A stretch of 64,000 bases of DNA. It comes from Acidobacteria bacterium SCN 69-37. Lineage in GTDB: Bacteria; Acidobacteriota; Vicinamibacteria; Vicinamibacterales; SCN-69-37. The position numbers and the translations under genes were made by a program. Positions 44,525 to 54,800 of this stretch are shown here, one piece after another (position 1 is the stretch's first letter; each line of letters opens with the position of its first letter). The stretch lies in assembly GCA_001724025.1 (NCBI GenBank), contig MEDJ01000001.1, forward strand, positions 186,001 through 250,000. Reading direction: 5' to 3'. The notes under the pieces are model-generated. The model was not told the origin of the DNA. It made no database searches and saw only the letters and a program-made list of their open reading frames with translations.

Positions 44525-45484
44525 ATGTCGATGCCGCTCCGCCGGCGCGCGTTCGTGGCGCTGGGCCTCACTGCCATCCTCGCCGCCTGCGGCGCACCGC
44601 TCGACGTGCCGCGCCCCGACGACCGCCTGACGCTGCCGCGCACGCTCCGCGTCCGCGTCGACGGGCGCGTGCGGACCGTCCCCCTCGAGGACTACATCCT
44701 CGGCACGGTGCTGGCCGAGATCGGGCCGGCCAACGACACGCCAGGGACCGTGGCCGGCATCTATCGGCTGCAGGCGATCATCACGCGCACCTATGCGGCG
44801 CATCACCGCGGCCGTCACGCGGCCGAGGGCTACGACCTGTGCGACGAGACGCACTGCCAGGTCTACAGGCCCGATCGCATCCGGACGTCACGATTCGCCC
44901 GCGACGCCCGCCAGGCCGTGGCGGACACGCGCGGGCAGATCCTCGCCTACGGCACGCGACCGGCCGAGGCGCTGTTCCACGCCGACTGCGGCGGTCACAC
45001 CGCGGCGGCCGAGGTGATCTGGGGCGGCCGCGTGCCGTATCTCGTCGGCACGGACGACGACGTGCCGGCGGGCACGCATCGCGTCTGGCAGTTCTCGATC
45101 GCGCGCGAGGACATCCGCACCGCACTCAACGCCAGCCCGGCCACGGCTGTCGGCAACCGGCTGCGATCGGTGCGCATCGCGAGCCGTGACGCCAGCGGAC
45201 GCGCCGCCACGCTCGAAATCGGTGGCGACGACGGCGTCCGCACGCTGCGGGGCGAGCAGCTTCGCGCGGCCATCAACCAGCGCGATGGCGCCACGGCGAT
45301 CCGCAGCACCCGGTTTGCCCTGACCCTCGAGGACGACGACCACTACCGGTTCGACGGGACCGGCTGGGGACACGGCGTCGGACTCTGTCAGGTCGGAGCC
45401 ATCGCCCGCATCCGCCGCGGCGAGTCGGTCGAGGCCATCCTCGCGCGCTACTACCCCGGCACGCGGCTGGTCCGCGGCTCCTGA
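44525..45484 (+). CDS. SpoIID/LytB-domain lipoprotein
   Basis: A 319-residue protein. The N-terminus has basic residues, a hydrophobic helix and lipobox ILAAC (Cys about 22), so it is probably a lipid-anchored envelope protein. The SpoIID/LytB domain is recognised by VPLEDYILGTVLAEI, LQAIITRTYAAHHRG, ADCGGHTAAAEVIWGG and the C-terminal GWGHGVGLCQVGA. SpoIID is a lytic transglycosylase acting on denuded peptidoglycan in spore formers; homologues in Gram-negatives probably act on cell-wall glycan. ATG 44525 could also be 44531. Confidence 0.82.
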   Translation: MSMPLRRRAFVALGLTAILAACGAPLDVPRPDDRLTLPRTLRVRVDGRVRTVPLEDYILGTVLAEIGPANDTPGTVAGIYRLQAIITRTYAAHHRGRHAAEGYDLCDETHCQVYRPDRIRTSRFARDARQAVADTRGQILAYGTRPAEALFHADCGGHTAAAEVIWGGRVPYLVGTDDDVPAGTHRVWQFSIAREDIRTALNASPATAVGNRLRSVRIASRDASGRAATLEIGGDDGVRTLRGEQLRAAINQRDGATAIRSTRFALTLEDDDHYRFDGTGWGHGVGLCQVGAIARIRRGESVEAILARYYPGTRLVRGS

Positions 45485-45513
45485 CCCCTCGCGCATCGCC
45501 CGCGCGCGACTGG

Positions 45514-45519
45514 TAGAAT
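45514..45519 (+). promoter_or_regulatory. Extended -10 upstream of the ECF sigma gene
   Basis: TGGTAGAAT at 45511-45519 holds an extended -10 (TG-n-TAGAAT) 35 bp before the sigma-factor ATG. No clear -35 box accompanies it, which is usual for extended -10 promoters. The same TAGAAT hexamer precedes several other genes in the window. Confidence 0.45.
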
Positions 45520-45554
45520 CAACGCGTAAACAGCACGCCATTTGTGACGTATTT

Positions 45555-46223
45555 ATGGCAGAGCAGGTCCCGCCCGTGAGCGCCCGAGAGGCCGATGCGC
45601 GCGTCGCGCTCGATATCCGGGCATTCCAGGCGGAGGGGCGTCTCGACGAGGCTCGCGATCGGTACGGGGAGGTGGTCACCCGCTACCAGCGACGGGCCGC
45701 GCGGATTGCGTATCACTATCTGCGGGACGCCGCCGACGCGGACGAAGCGGTGCAGGACGCCTTCATCAAGGCGTACATGCACATCGGCACGTTCCGCGAG
45801 GATCTGCCGTTCGAGGTCTGGTTCACGCGCATCCTGATCAACGGATGCCTGGACCGGTTGAAGGCTCGCCGGAGACGGGAGCGATGGATGGCGCCGCCGA
45901 TGCTCGATCCCAACGGGGTCGAGCGCGACCCGGCCGACTATCTCCCGTCGCGTGGGCCGAGTCCGGAAGAGGTGGTGCTCTCGGCCGAACGCCGGCAGCA
46001 GTTGATGGGGGCCGTGGCCGAACTGCCCGAACGTCAACGCATGGTGTTCATGCTGAGTCACTTCGATGGCCGCTCGTCGCGCGAGGTGAGTGCGATGACC
46101 GGCCTGAACGAATCGACGGTGCGGGTCCATCTGTTTCGCGCCATCAGACGGTTGCGCGGGCTGCTGGTCACACGGGCCGCCACGGACCAGGGAACTGGAA
46201 GGAGTAATCGTGCGAATCGCTGA
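45555..46223 (+). CDS. ECF RNA polymerase sigma factor (RpoE-like)
   Basis: A 222-residue sigma-70 family factor. Region 2 contains ARIAYHYLRDAADADEAVQD (promoter -10 recognition and core binding), and region 4 has LPERQRMVFMLSHFDGRSSR followed by EVSAMTGLNESTVRVHLFRA (helix-turn-helix for the -35). Regions 1.1 and 3 are missing, as expected for ECF. The downstream gene, overlapping by 14 bp, is a zinc-motif membrane protein that is its likely anti-sigma factor. The signal it answers is unknown. Confidence 0.9.
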   Translation: MAEQVPPVSAREADARVALDIRAFQAEGRLDEARDRYGEVVTRYQRRAARIAYHYLRDAADADEAVQDAFIKAYMHIGTFREDLPFEVWFTRILINGCLDRLKARRRRERWMAPPMLDPNGVERDPADYLPSRGPSPEEVVLSAERRQQLMGAVAELPERQRMVFMLSHFDGRSSREVSAMTGLNESTVRVHLFRAIRRLRGLLVTRAATDQGTGRSNRANR

Positions 46224-46815
46224 CATCGTGTTTCGCCAGGGCCATCTCTCGGAGGAGGCGCTGACGACCGCCATCCTGGGTGGCGATCGTCCGGCCCATC
46301 TCGAACAGTGCGAGGCATGCAGCCAGCGCGCCCGCGACCTGAGCCTGTGGCTGGGGAACGTGCGGGCCGAAGCGCTCGAGGCTGCCGACGAGGTGTTTCC
46401 GCCCGAGCGCCTGGCGCTCCAGCACGCGCAGATCATGCGGCGCCTCGAGCAGATCGACGCGCCACCGCGCGTCATCGCGTTCCCGGCCCAGGCCGTCCAC
46501 GCGCCGCGCACGCACAGCGAACGCCGCGTCTCCCCCGCGTGGGTGGGCGTGGCGGCGGCCGCCGGTCTCGCCATCGGCCTCGTCGGCGGCCAGATCTCGG
46601 CCCGCGTGACCCCGACCGCCAGCGTCCCGGCCCCGGCGCAGACCCAGCAGGCCGAGCCGGCACAGGTGGCGCCGGCTGGGCCGGTCACGGCAACGAGCCA
46701 GCCGGTCAATGCCTCGCTCACGACCGACTGGGAACGCTACGTCCCCGAAGATCTGCTGCTGCTCGATCAGGCAACCCCCAGCCTGCTCGAAACGCAACTC
46801 GCGTCGGCGCGGTAG
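46210..46815 (+). CDS. Putative anti-sigma factor (ZAS-like, membrane-bound)
   Basis: A 201-residue protein. His 30, Cys 34 and Cys 37 (HLEQCEACSQ) form the HxxxCxxC zinc anti-sigma motif near the N-terminus, cytoplasmic side. A helix near 113-131 (VGVAAAAGLAIGLVGGQ) is followed by a Pro/Ala/Gln-rich periplasmic region. Start is GTG 46210, inside the sigma gene, so synthesis of the two is linked. It probably binds the ECF factor and releases it on an envelope signal. Confidence 0.82.
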   Translation: MRIADIVFRQGHLSEEALTTAILGGDRPAHLEQCEACSQRARDLSLWLGNVRAEALEAADEVFPPERLALQHAQIMRRLEQIDAPPRVIAFPAQAVHAPRTHSERRVSPAWVGVAAAAGLAIGLVGGQISARVTPTASVPAPAQTQQAEPAQVAPAGPVTATSQPVNASLTTDWERYVPEDLLLLDQATPSLLETQLASAR

Positions 46816-46820
46816 CCGAG

Positions 46821-46846
46821 GCCCCTGGGGCTGAAGCCCCAGGGCT
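46821..46846. repeat. Palindromic CCCTGGGGCT/AGCCCCAGGG repeat
   Basis: A 10-bp perfect inverted repeat CCCTGGGGCT-GA-AGCCCCAGGG at 46823-46844, just after the anti-sigma stop. It could fold as an RNA hairpin but lacks a T-run. It belongs to the same family as the copies near 0.35, 46.96 and 58.8 kb. The rest of this 218-bp gap before ispH holds the next copy and a TACAAT hexamer, but no gene. Confidence 0.65.
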
Positions 46847-46955
46847 CCAACACGATCGCCGGCGCGCCTCCGCGCATCCGGACCTGCACGGCGTCGACTC
46901 ACGCACAGTCGTCGGATGCCGGCCTGAACAACGTCACGAAGCTCTGCACTCGGAG

Positions 46956-46977
46956 CCCCGAGGCTTCAGCCCCGGGG
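46956..46977. repeat. Palindromic CCCCG-GGCT/AGCC-CGGGG repeat
   Basis: CCCCG-A-GGCT (46956-46965), TC, AGCC-C-CGGGG (46968-46977): a 9-bp paired inverted repeat with a single A/C mismatch around the same GGCT-TC-AGCC core. It lies between the anti-sigma gene and ispH, about 110 bp from the previous copy and in the opposite orientation (TC instead of GA). Confidence 0.6.
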
Positions 46978-47033
46978 ATTCCCCCGCACGCGCGTCGAAC
47001 GGTCTACAATATTGCGATGTCTGCGGGTACTCG

Positions 47034-48230
47034 ATGCCTCCCCTAGTCTTCCGCAAAGGCCTCGACATGAAGGCCGCGGTGGCCGACGAACTGGCCGCCG
47101 CCTACCACAGCACCGTGGTCGACGCGGTGCGCGCGGACGGGTACGTTCGGCGCACGGGACGGCTCACGATCCACCTCGCGAAGGAATTCGGGTTCTGCTA
47201 CGGCGTCGACAGGGCCGTCGATTACGCCTACCAGACCCGCAAGCGCTTCCCCGACAAGCGGGTGTTCCTGACCGGCGAGATCATCCACAACCCTCACGTC
47301 AACGACCAGTTGCGGGGGCGCGGCGTCCGGATCCTGACCGACGAGGCCGAGCAGACCACCGAAATCGCCCCCGAGGACGTGGTCATCCTCCCGGCCTTCG
47401 GAGTCTCCCTCGAGGAACTCGCCCGGCTCGAGCAGCGCGGCTGCACACTCGTCGACACGACCTGCGGGTCGGTGCTCAACGTCTGGAAGAACGTGCGTCG
47501 GTACGCGAAGGACGGGTTCACGTCGATCATCCACGGCAAGGTGCACCACGAGGAAACCCAGGCCACGGCCTCGCAGGCCACCGCCTTCCCGGGCGCGCAC
47601 TACCTCGTGGTCCGCGACGAGGAACAGGCGCAGATCGTGTGCGATTTCATCAGGCAGCCCGGCGATCCCGCGGCGTTCCTGGCCGCGTTCGCCCCCGGCG
47701 CCTGCTCGCCCGGCTTCGATCCCACGCAGCACCTCGAGCGCGTCGGCTGCGCCAACCAGACGACGATGCTGATGAGCGAGTCGCTGCGGGTCGGCGAAAT
47801 GGTCCGGGCCGCGATGCGCGACCGGTATGGCGAGGCCGAAACGGCCGTCCGCTTTCGGGCCTTCGACACGATCTGCAGTGCCACGCAGGAGCGCCAGGAT
47901 GCCGTCGAGGCCCTGCTCGCCTCCGAACGCCTCGACCTGGCCATCGTCGTCGGCGGCTACAACAGCTCGAACACCTGCAACCTGGCGCGGATCTGCGCCG
48001 ATCACGTCCCCACGTACCACATCGCCAACCCGGCGTGCCTGCAGGAAGACGGCAGCATCAGGCATCGCCCGATTGGCGCGCCGTCGACGACCGCCCTGCC
48101 CGAGCAGATCACCGGGAACTGGCTGCCGGCCGGTTCCGTAACGATAGGCTTGACTGCCGGCGCATCAACCCCGAACAGCATTGTCGGCGAAGTCATCGAA
48201 CGACTGGAACGACTCGCAATCCCTTCGTAA
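47034..48230 (+). CDS. ispH: HMBPP reductase IspH, long plant/cyanobacterial type
   Basis: A 398-residue iron-sulphur enzyme of the last step of the MEP isoprenoid pathway, making IPP and DMAPP from HMBPP. The three cluster-binding cysteines are Cys 55 (EFGFCYGVDRAV), Cys 144 (VDTTCGSV) and Cys 281 (FDTICSATQERQ). The 40-residue N-terminal extension and insertions such as VLNVWKNVRRYAKDGFTS and NQTTMLMSE make it about 80 residues longer than E. coli IspH and like the plant/cyanobacterial group. ATG 47034 is 24 bp after a TACAAT hexamer (47005-47010). Confidence 0.92.
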   Translation: MPPLVFRKGLDMKAAVADELAAAYHSTVVDAVRADGYVRRTGRLTIHLAKEFGFCYGVDRAVDYAYQTRKRFPDKRVFLTGEIIHNPHVNDQLRGRGVRILTDEAEQTTEIAPEDVVILPAFGVSLEELARLEQRGCTLVDTTCGSVLNVWKNVRRYAKDGFTSIIHGKVHHEETQATASQATAFPGAHYLVVRDEEQAQIVCDFIRQPGDPAAFLAAFAPGACSPGFDPTQHLERVGCANQTTMLMSESLRVGEMVRAAMRDRYGEAETAVRFRAFDTICSATQERQDAVEALLASERLDLAIVVGGYNSSNTCNLARICADHVPTYHIANPACLQEDGSIRHRPIGAPSTTALPEQITGNWLPAGSVTIGLTAGASTPNSIVGEVIERLERLAIPS

Positions 48231-48262
48231 ACGGTTGAGTACTAAAGGACGTAAGTCTAGGC

Positions 48263-48766
48263 GTGACTGGTAGAAGGCACCTTTTCGTTCGAGTGGTGTG
48301 CGTCGCGGCCATCCTGCTGGGCACCGGCCATCTGGCGGATCCGGCTTCAATGGCGGCCGCGCCGAGCGATGGCGTGCAGCAGGGCCCGCCGCAAGGCCGC
48401 GGGTCATCGCCGTGGGAATGGTGGAACGACGCGGAGGTCCAGAAGGATCTCGACCTCTCGGCTGACAAAGTCAAGCAAATCAATGACTTCTACGTCCGCC
48501 GCAATCTGGAACTCCGGCCGATCGTCCACGAAATCCAGCGGCAGGTGGCCGAGCTCGAGAAGATGACCCGGGAACGGGTGGTCGACGAATCGACCTACCA
48601 GATTCAGGTCATGAAGGTCGAGGCGGCTCGGGCGCGGCTCGGCGAAAGCCGAACGGTCATGCTCTACCGCATGATCCGGGTGCTGACCCCCGAACAGCAC
48701 CAGAAGCTGCAGGACATCATGGCCAGACGTTTCGGCCGCGGCGGTCGTGGGCCGTCGTCCCGGTAG
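48263..48766 (+). CDS. Spy/CpxP-like periplasmic protein
   Basis: A 167-residue exported protein with a signal peptide (VVCVAAILLGTGHL) and an all-alpha mature part with LTPEQHQKLQDIMARR, the LTxxQ pattern of Spy/CpxP/heavy-metal-sensor proteins, plus ELEKMTRERVVDESTYQIQV. Such proteins are periplasmic chaperones or stress sensors. The GTG start (48263) lies 30 bp after ispH and about 10 bases past an AAAGGA site. It precedes tolC and the efflux genes, so it may be expressed with them. Confidence 0.68.
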   Translation: MTGRRHLFVRVVCVAAILLGTGHLADPASMAAAPSDGVQQGPPQGRGSSPWEWWNDAEVQKDLDLSADKVKQINDFYVRRNLELRPIVHEIQRQVAELEKMTRERVVDESTYQIQVMKVEAARARLGESRTVMLYRMIRVLTPEQHQKLQDIMARRFGRGGRGPSSR

Positions 48767-48848
48767 TGCTCTGCCCCACCCATTTCACAGCAGTCGAGAA
48801 CGAGAAGGGGCGCCTGGCGACGCCGGCGTCCATGAGGAGCGAACGGTA

Positions 48849-50450
48849 ATGAAGAGAATCCCGCGCAATGAGACAGTGTGGGCCCTGGCCCTGGGGGTGA
48901 CGCTGGCAGTGACGCCGGCCCTGGCGCAGGACGCGCCGCCAGCCCCCCAGACGCGTGGTCCGGTCGTGGACCGGTACGTCGTCGGCCAGGCGGCGCCGGA
49001 GGTGACCCCCGGATCGTCGATTCTGCCGCTGACCCTCGAGCAGGCCATGGACATGGCCCTCGAGAAGAACCTGGATTTGAAGGCGGCGCGCATGAACCCA
49101 CAGGGCGTCGACTATCAGCTCGCGGCTGCGCGCGCGGCATTTTCGCCGCAGATGACGAGCCTCTACTCGTACCGCAATGCGGCGTCACCGAACAACAACA
49201 CGCTCGAGGCGAGGTCGACGGTCACTCAAATCGGGCAGAACTACAACGTCGGCATGAGTCAGACCATGCCGTGGTACGGCGGTCGGTTGACCGCAAACTT
49301 CAACAACAGCCGTTCGGCCACCAACTCGTCGCAGGCGCAACGCAACCCGAGCTTCCAATCTAACCTGCAGTTCAACTACACGCAGCCGCTGCTGGCCGGG
49401 TTCCGGATCGACCAGACGCGCAACCAGCTGCGCACCTTGTCGGTGCAGCGGCAGATTGCCGACATCCAGCTCCTGACGACCATCGAGAACACGAAGGCCA
49501 ACGTCCGGACAGCGTATTGGAACCTGCGGCAGGCCATCGAACAGATTGAAATCCAGCGGCGGTCGCTCACGCTCGCCCAGCGGCTGTTCGAAGACAACAA
49601 GACCAAGGTCGAGATCGGCACGCTCGCCCCCATCGAGACGACCACGTCCGAGACGCAGGTCGCCAACGCCGAGCAGGCGCTGCTGAATGCCCAGATCCAG
49701 TGGCGCACGGCGGAGCTCAATCTCAAGCGCCTGCTTGCGGCCGGCCCGGACGACGAGGTCTACCGCGCCACCATCAATCCGGTGGAAACGGCGGCACTCA
49801 CGATTCAAAGTGTCGATATCCCTGCAGCGGTCCAGCGCGCGATCGCTGAGCGTACGGATCTCACGCAGGCCCGGCGGAATCTCGAAGTCAGCCGACTGAA
49901 CCTCGAACTCACGCAGAACTCGACGAAGCCGCAGCTCGATCTGCAGGCCGGCTACAACCTGAGCGGCCTGGGCGGACCGCAGTTCAGGAACGGAGAGTTG
50001 GTCGAGCCCGGGGGCTACGGTCAGGCAATTTCGACGATCAGAGGCTTCGACCTGCCCACCTGGAACCTGCAGTTCAACTTCACCTATCCGCTGTTCATGC
50101 GGGCGGCCAAGGCCAACTACGCACGCGCGCAGCTGCAGTTGCAGCAGTCGATGGCCCAGATCCAGGCGCAGGAGCTGACGGTCTCGGCCCAGGTGACCAA
50201 CGCGGGTCTGGCCGTCGAGAACACCTACAAGCAGTACCAGGCCGCGCAGAAGGCCCGGGAAGTGGCCGAGCGCAACGCCGAGGCCGAACAGACGCGCTTC
50301 GACGTCGGCATGTCGACCAACTACAACGTCGTGCAGGCCCAGACCAACCTGACGACGCAGCGCCTGGCCGAACTGCGCGCCATCATCAGCTACCTCAACG
50401 CTGTGGCCGAGTTCGACCGCGTGCAGCGCGTGGGCGGTGGCGGCAACTGA
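48849..50450 (+). CDS. tolC: TolC-family outer-membrane efflux protein
   Basis: A 533-residue outer-membrane channel with a signal peptide (WALALGVTLAVTPALAQ) and two OEP repeats of long coiled-coil helices (for example LPLTLEQAMDMALEKNLDLK, NVRTAYWNLRQAIEQIE, then SAQVTNAGLAVENTYKQYQA). It forms the trimeric exit duct for the pumps encoded next to it. ATG 48849 is chosen to place the signal peptide first. It precedes the RND adaptor by 52 bp. Confidence 0.9.
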   Translation: MKRIPRNETVWALALGVTLAVTPALAQDAPPAPQTRGPVVDRYVVGQAAPEVTPGSSILPLTLEQAMDMALEKNLDLKAARMNPQGVDYQLAAARAAFSPQMTSLYSYRNAASPNNNTLEARSTVTQIGQNYNVGMSQTMPWYGGRLTANFNNSRSATNSSQAQRNPSFQSNLQFNYTQPLLAGFRIDQTRNQLRTLSVQRQIADIQLLTTIENTKANVRTAYWNLRQAIEQIEIQRRSLTLAQRLFEDNKTKVEIGTLAPIETTTSETQVANAEQALLNAQIQWRTAELNLKRLLAAGPDDEVYRATINPVETAALTIQSVDIPAAVQRAIAERTDLTQARRNLEVSRLNLELTQNSTKPQLDLQAGYNLSGLGGPQFRNGELVEPGGYGQAISTIRGFDLPTWNLQFNFTYPLFMRAAKANYARAQLQLQQSMAQIQAQELTVSAQVTNAGLAVENTYKQYQAAQKAREVAERNAEAEQTRFDVGMSTNYNVVQAQTNLTTQRLAELRAIISYLNAVAEFDRVQRVGGGGN

Positions 50451-50502
50451 CGCAGCGTCATTACTGCCTGATGCCCGGTGACCTGGAAAGTTTCGGAACT
50501 CG

Positions 50503-51762
50503 ATGAACAAGATTCTTGTTGGCGTGGCGGCTGTGGCCCTGGTGGGCGGTGGCCTGTGGTATGTGCGATCCGGCGCGAGTGACGCGGCGGTTCCCGCGGG
50601 CACGGCGGCCGGGGCCTCCGGCGCCGCAGCCCCCGCGGCTGGCCGAGGCGGTCGCGGCGCCGTGCCGATGACCGTCGACGTCGGCACCGTGGGACGCAGC
50701 GAGGTCGTCGACTCGGTTACCGTGGTCGGCAACCTCATCGGGCGCGCGACGGTCGACGTGGTGCCGCGCGTGGCCGGCCGCCTCGAGTCCGTGCTCGTGC
50801 AGCTCGGCGACCGCGTCACCCGGGGGCAGCCGGTCGCCAAGCTCGAGGATCGGGCCATTCGCGAGCAGGTCAACCAGGTGCGCGCCAACATCGAGGTCAA
50901 CCAGGCCACGCTCAAGGCGCGCGAGAACGACGCGCTCGTGGCCCGCAACTCCCTCGATCGGGCCCGCACGAGCTTCGAGCGCGGCCTGCTCTCGCAGCAG
51001 GGGCTCGAAGACGCCGAGGCCCGGTACAACTCGGCCGTCTCGCAGGTGACCGTGGCGCAGGCGCAGCTGGTTTCGACTCAGGCCCGGCTCGACGAGCTGT
51101 CGGTCACGCTGTCGGACACGACCGTGCTCTCGCCCGTCGACGGCTTCGTCGGCAAGCGGAACCTGGATGCGGGCGCCTTTGCCGGCGCCAACACCGTGAT
51201 CCTGTCCGTCGTCGACATCGGCGTGGTGCGCATGGTGGCCAACCTCGTCGAACGTGACTTCCGGCGCGTGCAGGCCGGGGCACCGGCGGTGGTCGAGGTC
51301 GATGCCTTCCCCGGCGAGCAGTTCTCGGGCCAGGTCAGCCGCGTGGCGCCCATCTTCGATCCGGCCACGCGCACGGCCACGATGGAGATCGAGGTGCCGA
51401 ATCCCGGCTATCGGCTCAAGCCCGGGATGTACGCCCGCGTGCAGCTCACGACGGAACGGAAGCCGAATGCGCTGACCGTGGCGCGGGCCGCCGTGGTCGA
51501 CATCCAGGGACGCCGGGGCGTCTACGTCGTCGGCGACGGTGAGGTGGCCCGGTTCCAGGAAGTCCAGACCGGCCTGTCGAACGTCGATCGCATCGAGATT
51601 GTTTCGGGCGTCACCGAGGGCACCCGGGTGGTGACGACCGGGGCCCTGGCCATTCGCGATGGCGAGCGTGTCGTCACCGCCGACGCGGCCCGCGGCGCCG
51701 GCAGCGGCAGCGGCGGTCGCGCGCAGACCACGCCGGCCGCGTCGTCGCGGGGCGCCAGTTAG
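50503..51762 (+). CDS. RND efflux periplasmic adaptor (membrane fusion protein)
   Basis: A 419-residue adaptor with an N-terminal hydrophobic segment, an Ala/Gly-rich spacer, a lipoyl half-motif VVPRVAGRLESVLVQLGDRV, a coiled-coil hairpin (LKARENDALVARNSLDRART), the second lipoyl half DTTVLSPVDGFVGKRNLDAG, and beta-barrel/membrane-proximal domains (ATMEIEVPNPGYRLKPGMYA). It joins the RND pump to TolC. The next gene is the pump. Confidence 0.9.
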   Translation: MNKILVGVAAVALVGGGLWYVRSGASDAAVPAGTAAGASGAAAPAAGRGGRGAVPMTVDVGTVGRSEVVDSVTVVGNLIGRATVDVVPRVAGRLESVLVQLGDRVTRGQPVAKLEDRAIREQVNQVRANIEVNQATLKARENDALVARNSLDRARTSFERGLLSQQGLEDAEARYNSAVSQVTVAQAQLVSTQARLDELSVTLSDTTVLSPVDGFVGKRNLDAGAFAGANTVILSVVDIGVVRMVANLVERDFRRVQAGAPAVVEVDAFPGEQFSGQVSRVAPIFDPATRTATMEIEVPNPGYRLKPGMYARVQLTTERKPNALTVARAAVVDIQGRRGVYVVGDGEVARFQEVQTGLSNVDRIEIVSGVTEGTRVVTTGALAIRDGERVVTADAARGAGSGSGGRAQTTPAASSRGAS

Positions 51763-51861
51763 TCCGATCGAACCAAGGCCCGGCCCTGCCCGGCCGCTCG
51801 TGCGTGTCAGCCATCTGGCTCCCGCCCCCTGGGGAGTCCGTGTCCGTTTCTGGAGTCGAAC

Positions 51862-54800
51862 ATGAGTATTCCCCGCATTGCCATCGAGCGCCCCGTCACG
51901 ATGTTCATGCTGTCGGCGGTCATCGTGCTGCTCGGCGCGCTGTCGCTGGTCCGCCTGCCCGTCGACCTGATGCCGGACGTGACGTACCCGCAGATTACGG
52001 TCCGCGTGGGGTACTCCGGTGTCGGTCCGCAGGAGATTGAGGAACTCATCGTCCGGCCGCTCGAGCAGACGCTCGCCGCGGTGCCGGGTATCGAGCAGAT
52101 CAACTCGACCGCCTCCGAGGGCAGCGGGTCGGTGCAGATCGCCTTCGCGTGGGGCACGGATCTCTCCGAGGCGGCCGACGAAGTCCGCACGCGCATCGAC
52201 CGCATCCGCGGCCGGCTTCCGGAAGACGCCGACCCGCCGTCCATCTTCAAGTTCGACTCGTCGGCGTCGCCGATCGCGAGCATCGGCGTCGAGGGTGACT
52301 TCGACAGGGTCACGCTGCGCGAGATCGCCGAGGTCGACCTGGTGCCGCGCTTCGAACGCGTCGACGGCGTGGCCGCGGCCACGGTCAACGGCGGCCTGCG
52401 CCGGCAGATTCACGTCGAGCTGTCCAAGGAAAAGATCACGGCGCTCGACCTGTCGGTGGATCGGATTGTCCAGGCCATCCGCAGCGAGAACCAGAACATC
52501 CCGCTCGGCGAGGTCAGCGAAGGGGACACCACCTACCTGCTGCGCAGCCAGGGCCAGTTCCAGGATCTGAAGCAGATCGAGGACCTCGTCGTGCTAACGC
52601 GCGGCGACGTGCCGGTGTACCTGCGCGACATCGCCGAGGTGCGCGACACGACCGAGGACGTGCGCAGCTTCCAGCGGATCAACGGCCGTCCGGGCGTCCG
52701 GTTGTCGGTCTCGAAGCAGTCGGGCCGGAACACGGTCGCCATTGCCGCGGCGGTGCGTGCGGAGATCGAGCGGACCAACCGCGAGATGCCGTCGCTGCGC
52801 CTGTCGATGATCAACGACCAGTCGCGGTTCATCGAGCAGTCGATCAACTCGGTGCGCGAGCACGTGTACCTGGGCTCGTTCCTCGTCATCGGCATCATCT
52901 TCCTGTTCCTGCGCGACTGGCGCGCCACGGTCATCATCTGCCTGTCGATTCCGATCTCGGTCATCGGCACGTTCGCCCTGCTCTACTTCGCCGGCTACAC
53001 GTTGAACACGATGACGTTCGGCGGCCTGGCGCTGGGCGTCGGCATGATCGTCGACGCCTCGATCGTCGTGCTCGAGAACGTCCATCGACATATGGCGGCG
53101 GGGAAACCCCGCCTGCAGGCCTCGATCGAGGGCAGCGAAGAGGTTTGGTCGGCCATCCTGGCGTCGATCCTCACGCACATCGCCGTGTTCGTGCCGCTGC
53201 TGTTCCTGAGCGGCGTGTCCAGCATCCTCTTCACGCAGCTCGCGGTGGTCGTCATGTTCTCGCTGACGATGTCGCTGTTCGTGGCCGTGACGATCGTGCC
53301 GGTGCTCTGCTCGCGACTGCTGACGGTGCACCAGGCCGGCGAGGCGCCGCGCGGCGCCCTGGGGCGGCTGTCGGCCGCCTCCGAGCGCATGCTCGAGGGG
53401 CTCGATGACGGCTACAAGGCGCTGCTCGAAAAGGCGCTGCAGCATCGCCCGACCGTCCTGGCGGGGTCAGCGGCGCTGACCATCATCGCCTTCCTGCTCC
53501 TCCCGACGATCCCGAGCGAACTGCTGCCCCAGACCGACGAGGGCGAGGTGTCGATCTCGGCGCGCATGCCGGCCGGCACCCGCATCGAGCGCACGCAGGC
53601 CGTGGCGCTGCAGATCGAGGAAATCGTGCGGACGAGCGTCCCCGAGGCCGTGACGATCCTGGCCAACGCCGGCAGCGGCGGTGGCGCCGGGTTCGGCGGC
53701 GGCGGCACGTCGAGCGCGTCGGTCACCGTCCAGCTGGTGCCGCGCACGGAACGCGACCGCACGAGCGACCAGATTGCCACCGACCTGCGACGTGTCCTCG
53801 TTGGCATTCCGGGCGTGCAGATCACGACGCGCGCCTCGGGAGGCAACAACCAGATGACGCGCCTGATGGGCGGCGGCAGCGACAGCCGCGTGGCCGTCGA
53901 GGTGCGCGGTGACGACCTGGCGACGGCCAACCGCATCTCGCAGGACGTCCTGGCCCTGCTGCGCGAAACGCCGGGCGTGGCCAGCCCGCAACTCGGCCGT
54001 GAAGAAGGGCGTCCCGAGATGACGATCCGCGTCGACCGGCCGAAGGCGGCGCTGCTGGGGCTCTCGGTGACGGGCGTGGCGAACACGATCCGCACGAACA
54101 TCAGCGGCACGCAGGCCGCTACGTTCCGGGAAAAGGGCAAGGAATACCCGATCATCGTTCGCCTGCGCGAGGCCGATCGCGAGCGGTCCGAATCGGTGGG
54201 CGGCGTGTTGATCAGCACGCCGCAGGGCCAGGTGCTGCCGGCCAGCAACGTGCTCGACCTGGCACCGCAGACGGGCCCGAGCCAGATTCAGCGCAAGAAC
54301 CAGCAGCGCATCTCGCGTGTCAACGCCGAGATCGACGCCAACGTCCCGCTGAGCCAGGCGGTGCAGAACGTCCAGGCCCGCCTGCCGCAAATCGATGTGC
54401 CCGAGGGCTTCTCGGTCGGCTTCGGCGCGGAAGTCGAACAGCAGAACGAGGCCTTCGCGCAGCTGCAGGTGCTGCTGCTGCTCGGCGTGCTGCTCGTCTA
54501 CGCCGTCATGGCGTCGCAGTACGAATCGCTCCGCGATCCGTTCATCGTCATGTTCTCGGTGCCGGTGGCGGCCATCGGCGTGGTGCTGTCGCTGAAGCTG
54601 ACAGCAACGTCCTTCAGTCTTCAGGCGTATATCGGCGTAATCATGCTCGCGGGCATTGTCGTCAGCAACGCGATTCTCCTGGTCGACTACACGAACGTGC
54701 TGCGGCGCCGCGACAAGATGCCGCTGCGTGAGGCCGTGGTTGTGGCGGGACGCACCCGCCTGCGGCCGATTCTGATGACGAGCCTGGCGACCATCCTCGG

